This document shows positions 32,047 through 42,704 of a stretch of 64,000 nucleotides of DNA, piece by piece. The notes under the pieces were generated by a model. It was not told the origin of the DNA. It worked only from the letters and a program-made list of their open reading frames with translations, and ran no database searches. Position numbers and translations under genes: made by a program. The DNA lies in NCBI GenBank assembly GCA_946894095.1, contig OX335658.1, forward strand, positions 16,483,001 through 16,547,000, read 5' to 3'. The stretch's first letter is position 1, and every line of letters starts with the position of its first letter. Origin of the DNA: Incurvaria masculella. Its lineage: Eukaryota; Arthropoda; Insecta; Lepidoptera; Incurvariidae.

Positions 32047-33018
32047 CTAAAGGTAAATACAATTTTGAAGATATAACCATGTATAGTACACTAATTTCGA
32101 GTATATGGTAAGAAAAAAACCTTAACCTATATTTTTTCTATTTATAAAAACTTCAAACTCATACAAAAATTAAACATTATGATTTTTTTTTCTTGGCAAC
32201 GACTCTTAATTAGTGCACTCAACATGAGTATAAGTGCAGAAATCAAATAAAATTGAAGGAAAAAATAATTTTTGGTCACGATAAGTTAATGGCTGAATCT
32301 GGTTTCACGTGTTAGAGACCAACCCTCTGATGCTAGATATGTCGGTCTGCCTGCGCCAAGTGGTTGCGTTTGCTAGATTGGCTATACAAAATAGATGTTG
32401 GTATGTACCTGCTGATGAGTATACTGATTGTCTAGAAATATGAATATCTATTAATTATGCAACAATAACTAATCGGTTTTTTGATTAAGTACTTAAATGT
32501 ACCTAAAGTTATATCTGTAAACTAAATCACCTATAAGTACTAAACACAACCAGAGAATTGTTCAGTTTTGGTATTAATAAGCAAGTATGTCCTGATACTT
32601 TAATGCTTCGATTTTTTTTGGTCACGACAATTACTTTTTCAGGCGCCTTATCTAGACAACGCAACCACTTGGCGCGGGCAAACCGACACATTTAGCATCA
32701 GAGGGATGGTCGTTATGCTGTGAAACCAGTTTCAGCCATTTACGTTATCGTTACCATTTTTCTCGCGACCTCATAGTCTATAAGGATTATTTATAATTCT
32801 TCGCTCTCGTTGTTGATACCCATGTAGCCAAGGAGTGTAGAATAGCGATTGACGGCATTTGGAAAAACTACTTAGTGACCGTCGCTTGATCTGCGAACTG
32901 CGTGATTTTTGCGACAACTATATAAAATAGGTTAAGGTTAGTTATTTTTTTTACCATATACTCAAAATTAGTGCACTCGACACGGGTATACCTTCAAAAT
33001 TGTATTGACCTTTAAGGA
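32047..33018. mobile_element. Outer foldback element
   Basis: The left arm (from CTAAAGGTAAATACAATTTT to AACCTTAACCTAT, ~32047-32135) is the imperfect inverse of the right arm (~32927-33018, ATAGGTTAAGG to AATTGTATTGACCTTTAAG). A third, partial arm at 32203-32262 (TTAGTGCACTCAACATGAGT) repeats the right arm in direct orientation. The inner palindromic MITE sits between. Confidence 0.65.
32259..32772. mobile_element. Palindromic MITE (family P), copy 1
   Basis: Arms share GGTCACGATAAG, CTCTGATGCTAGATATGTCG, GCGCCAAGTGGTTGCG and their complements, over ~110 bp each. The right end is CGCGACCTC. Copy 2 is at 45951-46915. Confidence 0.8.
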
Positions 33019-33653
33019 AAAAAAGATTTCGGACTTAAGCCAACATCGGACTTTAACCATAACATACATATTCTTTGACTCGGGTCAAGTTCGTTATATT
33101 CACCCCAACAACGATATATGGTCACAAAACTTCGTGAGCGTGTTATTGAAACGGTCAGTTTACAGAATACATTCCTGGATCTCGAGAACAGCGCCACCTG
33201 TCGTCTCCAATTGTAGGTCCATTCGTGTGACTCTATAGTTAAGTACAAAAAGTATGTACATAAATTAAACGGATATTTCTCCCAATACAAAACTAGTAGG
33301 TTCACTTCATGCCCAACTTTTCCGCCCAAGTTTCATGCAGTATCCCTGAAAGTTGAAAAGTTTCAGCAACGGTCCGCGGGAAAACACAGGCACATGTGCC
33401 CTGACTCTGAATTACTCAGAATCGGAGGAAAAATGTTCCGCCCTGGTACATTACGTCAGCTGAAAATGTTGGTGAACAAAATTAATGCATGCAATAATTA
33501 ACTTTGAGGATAGAAAATATATATTAAGTTCTAATAGTCTTAGTTTGTGTTATTAGGAAAATAGTTAAATATATATTTATGCAATAAACATTTATGTTCT
33601 CTAATAATTACTTACTTTCTGCTGAAAGTAACAATTTGGATCTATTTATGATA
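33019..33653. other. Unassigned
   Basis: 33330-33480 is complex single-copy sequence within the window. No gene recognised. Confidence 0.35.
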
Positions 33654-33865
33654 ATAAGTATGATTGTACATGTTTGAACATTGTTACGGCTTTTCACGCG
33701 GCAGGAGATTGCTGCTTACGAACGCGGCGGATGCCTCCTTGATAACGGGCTGAATGATAGCTCGAAACGTCGGAGAATGTCTCTGCCTGCCGGGTGAAAA
33801 GCCGTAACATTTTTTCAAACATGTCTAAAGGCCGCGGTAATCTCAAAAGTATCATAAGTATGATT
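33654..33865 (+). mobile_element. Hairpin element copy 3, 12-bp duplication
   Basis: The element is 33666-33853, flanked by ATAAGTATGATT at 33654-33665 and 33854-33865. Its 5' part TGTTACGGCTTTTCACGCGG is the inverse of its 3' part TGAAAAGCCGTAACA. The 3' end is AATCTCAAAAGTATC. It is the longest copy and keeps the full hairpin. Confidence 0.9.
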
Positions 33866-33955
33866 TATATATAATATATTATTTATTATTTGTTGATATA
33901 TATATTTATTATTAATATATTATAATATATTATACATAAATATAATTATATTAGA
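33866..33955. repeat. AT-rich simple sequence
   Basis: TATATATAATATATTATTTA-type sequence made almost only of A and T. Confidence 0.7.
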
Positions 33956-35020
33956 TTTTGAGACTGTTCACATTGAGGGTTGTTGTTTGTTAGTTCTTTG
34001 CCTTAGACCATTCTTCAAACATGTTTAATCTTATTAATGTTTAAAAGTGCACAGGACGTAATTTAAATGTCAACCGGCAAGAAGTATATCGCTAGCTCCT
34101 TTGAATATGACTTTGGGTCCCCAATAACCGCAATAATTCATACATTTCTCGTTGACAAAAAAATTTAGCATGTCATTATTGTACGTAGGAGATAATTATG
34201 CTGCCCGAGGAAATTTTAAGCAACCTCGTTTTTCTGAGTGCTTTCATTAAGAGGGCAAAAATGTCAGCACTCTTGATGCTAATCTGAAGGGGCTCTTAAG
34301 ACCCTTGATTATTGTTTTACCACACTTAACCTCGGCGCAAAAAATCTCCATCTTTTACGGCTCCAAATGCAGAGAAGATTGTGTCAGAAGCAAACGCTGT
34401 CACTCTGCCATTGTTCCGCCGCTTTTCTAGGAGGGACACGCGAATCATCCCCGCAAAGGCGGCCTTATCGCAGAAAGTTATCTCTCCCGGTCAGCGGTGC
34501 CCGAAAACGGCGGGTCTTGAATTAATTGCACGGGGGAATGAAAATAGTCTTTTGAGATGGTGAGATAGAGCTGAAATGAGAATAGAATGCAGATGTTCAG
34601 TTCTGTAGAAGTGAAGAGTTTTTAGGAATTTATTTTAGTGAGATCTTTCATGAAAAGCTTTACAATTGTCTTCCTTTCGCTAATTAAGTTTCGAATTCTG
34701 ATTCTTAATTGAGTTCTCATTATTGGATTCTCCAGATTTGGGTTGTTATCATTCGTCTTAACTTCTGTTCAATTATTTAAAATCAAACAATAAAATATTG
34801 TAGCGATAGGAAATAATAAACTTAGTTTTTTAAGAAATACTATAACTGATACATTAATATTTTTCATATTTTCACTAAAACTTCTCGCTTCGTAAATTAT
34901 TTAATATTTCAGAGATTTCAAGCTGTAAGCAGCTGCACAACGTCAAAGGTTAGATTTGGTAAAAGTTGTAAGAGTGTAAAATTAAATATTTTTATGGATT
35001 CAGCCAAGCTTGTATGTATC
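33956..35020. other. Unassigned
   Basis: 34200-34560 is GC-richer single-copy sequence. The 60-codon frame at 34381-34563 (+) is not recognised. Confidence 0.35.
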
Positions 35021-35316
35021 TAAAAACCGGCCAAGTGTGAGCCGGACTCGCAGACGAAGGGTTCCGTACCATCGTACAAGATTTAACATAAAAAAAACTC
35101 TTTTTTCTATTTTTTCTTTTTTATTTGAACTATTTGTTGTCTTAGCGGCAAAATAAATACACACTTTGAATACACAATTCAGCGGCCTACCTATTACGCT
35201 TCGTGAGATACAGCCCTGTGACAGACAGACGGACGGATGGCCGGACGTACGGACGGACAGCGGAAACTTAGTAATAGGGTTACATTGGCACCCTTTGCAT
35301 ACGAAATCCTAAAAAG
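35021..35316 (-). repeat. R repeat copy 9
   Basis: AAAAACCGGCCAAGTGTGAGC to CCCTTTGCATACGAAATCCTAAAAA. Slightly diverged at both ends. Confidence 0.9.
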
Positions 35317-35950
35317 CTGACTTATCACTCATCCGAAAATTAACAATCAAGTTTGAGAAAAAGAATCACTTGAAATACAACGCAATTTCATAACGTCAAG
35401 GTCTACACGAAGAAAGTGTCGATCATAATCATAGTCTGCGAGTCAGACGTCATACTTTCGACGCAATAAAGAATTCAACACCTCCCAGCAACAGGTAAGA
35501 TCCGGTGGTTGGGGGGGGGGGGGGGCGGCCGGCGGAGGGGGAAAGGAAAATCCAATCTATCAGAAGGAATCTGACGCTCTTCCTACATTGTATCTTTGAA
35601 GAGATTCTGAAAGTATTTCGGAGGTGAAAGATTCTTGCATTGCGAATATAAATGTCATTAGTTAGTAAAGAACATACAAACATATAAACTACCATTCATT
35701 CTAGCGTAAGAATGCCGAAGTATTATTATCAAATAACAAAAGTTGCCCTAGAAAATTACAGGTAATGTTTAGAAGTATTTTTAGGGAAAGCGCACTTAAA
35801 GCTGTTTAAATACATTTTATATAAACCTACTAAACTTTAACACCTATTTTGGTTTAAGGAAAATTATCAAGCATTTCAATGGTTTTTTTTTTCCTAAAAC
35901 ATGAGAAGTGTCTCTTCCACCCTTGATGATTTAGATTTTGAAATTTTACC
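35317..35950. other. Unassigned; G15 tract at 35511-35525
   Basis: The G15 run is followed by CGGCCGGCGGAGGGGGAAAGG, giving clustered G-runs. No gene is recognised. Confidence 0.45.
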
Positions 35951-36351
35951 TTAAGGGGGTGTTATCACCCGATCACATTCAGTTCCATAAGGGCGTACAT
36001 GAAAGCATATTTTAATATTCTTAAAAATAACTACAATGATTTTTAAATAAAAAAATAAATAAATATAAATTGGTTATTTAGCTGTATTTGAAACTTATAA
36101 CTATAAATATCTGAGGTTCCCCTTCTTTGTAAATTTTTTTTGTATGCATTTGTATACATATTTGCCTGGTCTGAGCAATCAAAGCATCGGGGTGTTACAA
36201 TTTTGTCTGTAAATTATGTCTAGACCATCATATCTGCAAATGTATTTTTTTTATTATCGAAATTCGTTGTAGATAGTTTTAAATTAAATTTAATGATGTT
36301 TTTACTAAGCCCTTATGGGACTGATTCAATTAGGCGCTAACACTCCCTTAA
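35951..36351. mobile_element. TTAA-flanked MITE, family T2
   Basis: 401 bp. The left end TTAAGGGGGTGTTATCACCC and the right end TAGGCGCTAACACTCCCTTAA are imperfect inverses. Inner CCATAAGGGC and GCCCTTATGG also pair. TTAA at both ends fits piggyBac-type mobilisation. Confidence 0.85.
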
Positions 36352-36660
36352 CGAAAAAAAGGGACCTCAAATGTATAGAATAAATACCAATATTCAATGA
36401 AAGAAAAAATCCTAACCTGTTATTATGGATAAATCAAAGTAAAAACATTGTAAAAAATATTTTTACAGACAACAATCGAAATTGACTTAAAAAGTTACGA
36501 ATTATTTACCATTTGGCAATTTTTTAAGGAATGCCTAAACAAAATGCACTGATATCCGGACGGAGAAACTTTCTAACAGTAGTACAAATTGACACTGCCA
36601 TGTATGCGTGGCCCTACTAAAATTCAGTTTAAAAACGGCTGATGCCCAAATATTACTGCT
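36352..36660. other. Unassigned
   Basis: Nothing recognised. Confidence 0.35.
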
Positions 36661-36678
36661 TTTTACCACCCATATGTT

Positions 36679-36810
36679 GTGTTTCAGGTTCGGCTCCCGA
36701 TTCCTGATCACGTTCTCCCTGCAACTCCAGGGGCACGACTCGTGTCACCCGATCCACATAATGGTGGAGAGACGGCGGGATACAAGGAGTGCGCAGCTAC
36801 CGAAAACCAG
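36679..36810 (+). other. Possible internal exon (uncertain)
   Basis: A good-looking splice acceptor, TATGTTGTGTTTCAG, ends at ~36687. It is followed by ~110 bp of GC-rich sequence with two open plus-strand frames. One reads FGSRFLITFSLQLQGHDSCH, then PIHIMVERRR. The other reads RLPIPDHVLPATPGARLVSP. The first favours C/G at third codon positions. No clear splice donor follows and I recognise no protein family. It may be a chance open stretch or an exon of an unseen gene. Confidence 0.25.
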
Positions 36811-36957
36811 ATTAGCTGTTTCTCTTCTTTATTTATGATATTCATTCATGACATCTGGCATGGAAAGGAAGTCCCCGAACATCAGAGCTACAAGCTAAAA
36901 ATTTTGATTTTTATACGTTATGCAAACTCCGTCCTGAATCGTTGCATTTACTCTTAA

Positions 36958-38244
36958 GTTTACACCTATAACAGCGTTGACATATAAAATTTAACAAAGC
37001 ATGCTTTTCTAATCAAGGCACGCCAGCAGGCCAGGGCGGAGTAACTAGCTTTATTATACACTTTTGTACCCTTTAATAAATTATAATGTAACTGATAAAC
37101 ATTCAAAAATAACACAATAACACTCAATAAAACAAAATATAATAAGATCTATAAATACAAGGATTGAATTCGACACACTTCGATGGATTGGCGCCTAATA
37201 AACTGGCCCGTAGTGCATACACTCAAGTCATACATACAGTCACATTACACATAAGTTAACACATTACACACACACTTCCACCTCATACATACCGCACACA
37301 CACCCTATCATACACACGGTTGTGGAATGTTGCAAGTTACATATTGTTCAGTTGTAGGACATTTCAGTTTGTAAACAATGAAACTTTGTCATTGGTTTAA
37401 AAGTATTAAAAATGATTATGATGTAATAAAAATATAAGATTAGCTGTAAGGTTTCTTATAAAATAAAACTTGTATTTTTCTTTTCACTAAAATTCTGATT
37501 TCTTTTCCATTTTCACTGTTGTTCGAGATAATATTATTTTTTACGGATAAACGAAACTTTGTGCAAACGTTAAGTATTTTAAATATAATTATAATATCTA
37601 GAGACATACTAAACTTATCTTGATTCGGTTTGTAAATAAGTATGGATTGACTCTTCTTACTAATCATAATATACTGTTCACAACGCTATGTTATCTAAGA
37701 GATGAGCAGTGGGGTAAAGTATAGGGGATAAACCCGACAGATTTTCGAACATTTCGCATCTAGTATCAAAAATATATATAAATTAAAACTATTTACGCAT
37801 GCCAACAATTAAACTTATTAAGTTTATTGACTTACTTTAAATTCTCTGTTTTCTCAATTCTGTGGGCTTGTCGGCACTGTTTGAGTTGGATCCTGAAAAA
37901 TCTCATAAAATAATTCCTTTTCATTTTACGAGAGCACCACGGCTTGCGCCAACACGCCGGTGGACTCTTCGAAGAAAGCGGAAATGCAAGCACACTCAAT
38001 ATTCATGGTCTCTTCCCAGGAAGAAAAAAATCATTTTTATAAAATTTCAAATATCAAACCTTATGTTTACTTTGAAATCTGTTTGCATGACTGATGAGTT
38101 TTTGTTAAATGATCATGAATTATTAAAATCAATCGGGGATGAAATATTCATTACGTATGGGATCATGAAACCATGCTTATGTCTACATATTTAATAATAG
38201 TTAAAATATCTTAAATACTATCAATTTATGTTCGGCTCTTGACT
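36958..38244. other. Unassigned
   Basis: AT-rich, with a CA-rich patch at 37190-37320. A 110-codon frame at 37862-38194 (+) is not recognised. Confidence 0.35.
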
Positions 38245-38530
38245 AAGGGACGCGTGGACTCGCTTTCAATTTCAGAGGTCATGGATTGGATCCCCACCCC
38301 GTTTATGCACCAATTTCTTCTCTTTTTGAGTCGGATGAGTGCTGTTGCATGGTCAAAATCGTACTATCGCATTGGTTGAAAACTTTGCATCCGTTTTTTC
38401 CATCAAATTCTATAAAATGGTGTTCATATAGTGAAGGTCCTCATTCCTTCGGTAATACAAAAACACCGCGTTGGGCTAATATCATAACGGTGGGTATGAT
38501 ATCAGTCATCCATGCTACTTATTTATAAAA
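38245..38530 (+). repeat. SINE S2 copy with tRNA-like head, degenerate
   Basis: Head TAAGGGACGCGTGGACTCGC, box-B-like GGATTGGATCCCC, then TGCACCAATTTCTTCTC, CTATCGCATTGGTTG, ATTCCTTCGG and GTTGGGCTAATATCATAACG follow the S2 order. Confidence 0.65.
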
Positions 38531-38565
38531 AGCAATAGTTAAGCAAGCGATAAAATAATATAGAC

Positions 38566-39115
38566 TTAAGGTGGCTCAACCCGCTCAACTCCCCATACAA
38601 ACGGGGAAAGAAGATCACGCCCAGAGCGATTTCTTGTCAGATATCCCAAATTTTGCTCAACATAGCTTTATTTGATCGAACTAGATGTCTGATGACCGTT
38701 GCCATTCTAAAATTGTGTTTGGTTTCTAAGTTACAAGGTCCGAAAGTTCGAATTTTTCGCGCGTTTATACAATAACTTTGGAGGTGGATTACGCAATGAT
38801 AAGTAAGAACATCTTAAAAAAAAAATTGTCATCAGACATAGCTTATTTAATTAAGATTTATAATCTATTTGGTTTTTGTTAGATTTTTGACTACAGCGGT
38901 CGTGGTTTACTTTTAGCTATAAGTCGTTTTGTAATTAACATTTTCGTAAATCTTACCAAATCATACACATTGTTTTTTTTTTTGTGGACATGTTGTTTCT
39001 TCCTCATCACGGAGCCTGTCTTTTTCTTTGAAACAGAGAAGATCCCAGAGCGCAACAGCACGGTTTTGTACCGTGCCCGCGAATGAGTTAGTCCCGTCGG
39101 GTTGGGCCAACTTAA
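38566..39115 (-). mobile_element. TTAA-flanked MITE, family T1 copy B
   Basis: 550 bp, in reverse orientation to copy A. Ends TTAAGGTGGCTCAACCCG and CGGGTTGGGCCAACTTAA. The frame at 39028-39225 is derived from the element and is not a gene. Confidence 0.9.
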
Positions 39116-39646
39116 GTGTCAATTACTGTAGCGGTAGAAATCTCTTTGAGGGAAAACCCGTCTGTGCGCCCCACTTATGTTGTTATACTTTCTTTTGTAA
39201 ATCGTTTTTTTTTTGTGGCGTATGAAATAATTTTCAATCAATCAATCAACATGTATGTTTTCTTTTACATGACATCATGTGTATCACTGTGTGTAGGCAT
39301 TTCAAAATATAAATAAGCTCATTTATGGCAAGTCCCTTTTAACGTAGTAATTAACAGTCACAAATGAATGAAATTATGTTTCTAATGTTAATTGTAATTT
39401 AAGTTTCAAAGCTCTAAATACAGTTAATGAAATGTTATATGAAAATCAGCGAGATAATCGAATTAAAAAAACATTCTAAATATATTAATAGAGCACTAGT
39501 TGAGGTTCCCGGCTCAGGTCAATTTAGTTTAGGGTATTTACCCGAACGGAGATCGGTAAAATATTATCGCGAAAATATTCTCCATGCACAAATGTAGATC
39601 GGTTGAACGGTATACAGAATATGGTAGCTAATTATAACAAATTGGA
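39116..39646. other. Unassigned
   Basis: Nothing recognised. Confidence 0.35.
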
Positions 39647-39862
39647 TGCAGTAGGGTTAAGCCCACCCTGATTGGTACCACTGCATTAGATGAAACTATG
39701 GTTGAAACGGTAATGAAAAATTATCCGTGTTTTCTATCTAGTTAAGGGAAGGTTCTGGCATGGCATCTAATTCCTTCGGGAATGTGGTGCATTTGGCTAA
39801 TATCATAACGGTGGTTGTATGGTATGGTATAGCCATCCATGTCAGGTTGCATAAAAAATATT
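39647..39862 (+). repeat. SINE S2 body, 5'-truncated
   Basis: From CAGTAGGGTTAAGCCCACCC through GGCATGGCATCTAATTCCTT to CCATCCATGTCAGGTTGCAT and a short A run. The head is absent. Confidence 0.75.
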
Positions 39863-39879
39863 TCTGATGAAAACATACA

Positions 39880-40051
39880 ATATGTACCAAATTTAATGGT
39901 ATACGACATTGTCTTTTTTGTGGACATGTTGCATCTTCCTCATCGCGGAGCCTGTCTTTTACTTTGAAACAGAGAAGGTCCCAGAGCGCAACAGCACGGT
40001 TTTGTACAGTGCCCGCGAATGAGTTAGTCCCGCCGGGTTGGGCCACCTTAA
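39880..40051 (-). mobile_element. TTAA MITE family T1, partial copy D
   Basis: It keeps only one end: TTTTTTGTGGACATGTTGC, GGTCCCAGAGCGCAACAGCA, CGCCGGGTTGGGCCACCTTAA. It abuts a SINE at its broken side. Confidence 0.8.
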
Positions 40052-40449
40052 TTTTGGACAGACCAACATTCACCCATCCAAGGTCCATTTGTGAATCTAA
40101 ACCATCCAGGGACCCACTCCAATACTCAAAAACCTCATTAAAATAGGTCTAGCTATTTAGGAGGAGCTCAGTGACATACAAACGTACAAACGAATTATAT
40201 GTATAACATTAGGAAAATTGCACTTAGACAAAGTATCACTATTCTGCACACCCAATCAGTCCCCTCGGCGCGCATTCAGCGGGCTGCAACTGAAGAATTT
40301 ATGAGGCGATCCTTTTACCAGAAATTGAAATTGTCTTGGCCAGCCACCGCGCCCGCCGGCCGCCCCTTCTGTAATACTGGACGGAGCTGGCCAACGAGCA
40401 AGGAAGGACGAGCGTAGTGACCGGAACTAGTATGCGGCAGCGTAGTCAC
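40052..40449. other. Unassigned
   Basis: No recognised repeat. 40240-40440 is GC-richer. Confidence 0.35.
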
Positions 40450-40806
40450 TTTTTTAGGGTTCCGTACCCAAAGGGTGCCAACAGAACCCTTTGGGTAAAT
40501 ATGATTTTCATTCTTTACACTTATAACTTAGTATAGAATACAATTTAGAAATTAAGTAAGTATAAGCTTTATCTAATTGTAATTGTAAGCATTATCAATA
40601 ATAAACATTTTCATTTTCATTTTCATTTTCATTTTATTACTAAGTCTGCGCTGTCCGGCCGTCCATCCGTCTGTCACAGGGCTGTATCTCATGAACCGAT
40701 ATAGGTAGGTAGCTGAAATTTTCACAGACTGTGTATTTATTTTGCCGCTACAACAACAAATAGGTTAATTAAAAAAAAACATTAAAATTTAAGAGGGGCC
40801 ATTCAA
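40450..40806 (+). repeat. R repeat copy 10, interrupted and 3'-truncated
   Basis: TTTTTAGGGTTCCGTACCC to AGAACCCT, then an insert (40489-40634), then ATTACTAAGTCTGCGCTGTC to the purine-rich middle. The tail is missing. Confidence 0.85.
40489..40634 (+). mobile_element. Short retroposed LINE 3' end with (CATTTT)n tail
   Basis: ~145 bp ending AATAATAAACATTTTCATTT and several TTTTCA units, inserted in an R repeat between ...AACCCT and ATTACTAAG. This is a 5'-truncated non-LTR 3' end by structure. The family is not identified. Confidence 0.6.
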
Positions 40807-41091
40807 ATGGGCGATTTAGTAAATGCTTAAAATGCACTTTTCAATGGTGTGAGCTAGCGAAATCGGTGATCGAAGCGATTTTGTCATATGTTATAGTTGC
40901 TAGTTAAAGGCCCACAAAATTTCTCCAGATTGAACGACGCTAAGAACTGCAGAGAATGCCTTTTAGTGCCACGAACATTAAATGTTGCGCGGCCCTAATT
41001 AATAAGCGAACTAATTACCATCAGTGCATTATCGCTAATATACGTGGCTAAATTGCCGCTATACGGAAGAATTTTGCTAGCTCTGACCTCC
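40807..41091. other. Unassigned
   Basis: Nothing recognised. Confidence 0.35.
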
Positions 41092-41150
41092 TTATTAAAA
41101 AGGCGGTTACTATATATGAGGCCCATATGTAGTTACCGCCTTTTTAATAA
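41092..41150. repeat. 59-bp hairpin
   Basis: TTATTAAAAAGGCGGTTACTA and its inverse with one mismatch form a 21-bp stem around a 17-nt loop. It could be a miniature foldback remnant or a transcribed hairpin. No flanking duplication was found. Confidence 0.65.
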
Positions 41151-41302
41151 CTTGGGCAGAGCTGATTCCCTCCCGTTCTTTCTTATTCGATGGAGCTGGC
41201 CGTGTGCGGGATTTTTGGCGATCACAGCCTACGGCGAATTCCCAACCCCTTTGACGTCGGGAATAGCGTTCTTTCGCGGTAGATGAAATAGCTCTGTTGA
41301 AT

Positions 41303-41718
41303 ATATCGACGTGTGGATATAGCTATGAATAGGTATATCGATGTGTGGATACAGCTGTGAATAGGTATAGATATATGTGGATATAGGTAAGTAAATGTGT
41401 GCATATAGCTATGAATAAGTGATATAAATAATAAAATATGACAAATCCTAGTGCAGTGTTTTTTCTATGGATGGTGAATAAACAATAAATAATAATCGGT
41501 ATACCTATCGATGTGTGGATATAGTTATGAATAGGTATATAGATGTGTGGATTAGCTATGAATAGGTATATAGATGTGTGGATATAGCTATGAATAGGTG
41601 TATAGATGTGTGGATTAGCTATGAATAGGTATATAGATGTGTGGATATAGCTATGAATAGGTATATAAATTGTGTGGATATAGCTATGAATAGGTATATC
41701 GATGTGTGGATATAGCTA
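41303..41718 (+). repeat. Minisatellite, ~30-34 bp unit, interrupted
   Basis: Units of the form GATGTGTGGATATAGC-TATGAATAGGTATATA recur ~11 times, with short and long versions (TGGATTAGC versus TGGATATAGC). A LINE-tail insert splits the array at ~41428-41495. Confidence 0.85.
41428..41495 (+). mobile_element. LINE 3' tail inside the minisatellite, fragment d
   Basis: AAAATATGACAAATCCTAGT, GCAGTG and GAATAAACAATAAATAATA match the last ~60 bp of the stem-loop LINE family (compare 29695-29757). Confidence 0.65.
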
Positions 41719-41867
41719 CAGCTACTCGAGGAAGTGTGGATTTACTTACAACCTCCTTTAGAGTTGGGTAAGTGCATTTGAAATATAATATTAATGGTTT
41801 ACGTTGACAGAACGCTATAGTGAAGAAACTTATCGCTTTAGTAGTGTTGGGTTAATACATACAAGCA

Positions 41868-41985
41868 AGAGGCTCGCCACTGACTGAATGGCTTATAGCT
41901 AAGGGGTGGGTAGGCTTGCCTTCCACCCCAATATGGATTCAAATCCCGCCCCGTTAGTGCACCACTTTGAAATAAATATTCATGT
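41868..41985 (+). repeat. Solo tRNA-like SINE head
   Basis: TAGCTAAGGGGTGGGTAGGC (box A region) and GGATTCAAATCCCGCCCC (box B region), then GTTAGTGCACCACTTTG, as in S2 heads. The body is missing. Confidence 0.6.
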
Positions 41986-42704
41986 TTTTTACTCCAAATG
42001 TGCCTAGAAATACCTGGCTAACGTATGCACCATCACTTCATTAACATAACATATCCTGTTAATTATTAAATATGTATATCTATTTTGATTCCAAATACAA
42101 TAAATAAACGCCAAGTATATTGATTTGGCCTTCTTGAATGTAGGAATAAATATCGAATTCAGGATCCATATGAGCATTAACCTGTGAATATTATATTCCA
42201 ATCGAAAATAACATCACTCATTAGCAAACTAATAGTCCTGAAAAAAAAAAATAGGGATCTTATAAAACACATTAACCCTTCACGAAACAAGCCTTATCGC
42301 TAGCGCTGAAACGGGTTCGAAGATAAACGAAACGGCGGAAAAGCATTGAAATAATGGCGATTTTCAGGATTCGCGGAAAGATTGCTGTCGACTCGTATCG
42401 TGCTATAAATTGTGAACGTGGGAATTGGTGGTTTTTTTTTGTAAGGGCTTGAGTTAGGATTAGAGATAATCAGTTACTTAGGCTTGCTTTAATCTGGCTG
42501 GAAAGAATAAATTAAATAAGTTCTTACTACTATTAAATTACTTAGCGCATTCTTTCTTAGCTTTTAGTATTTATATTCTGATATAAAATAATGTTGAAGG
42601 CTGCGGCTACACCCGCGTTGAATTCTTAAGAAATATTTTATTTATAGTGTTTTTATTTATTTATTTCCTTCGTTCGATGTATATTACACACTCCAATTCG
42701 TTAT
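41986..42704. other. Unassigned
   Basis: 42280-42440 is complex single-copy sequence. The rest is AT-rich. Confidence 0.35.

Noticed and set aside
32259..32772. A second Helitron or coding transposon
   Set aside because: No ORF was found. The structure is fully explained by a long inverted repeat.
39028..40146. Two similar 60-65 codon frames starting MKQRRSQSATARF
   Set aside because: Identical translations arise from two copies of the T1 MITE and are non-coding.
41303..41718. CRISPR-like array
   Set aside because: The units are contiguous with no spacers, and the DNA is eukaryotic. It is a minisatellite.
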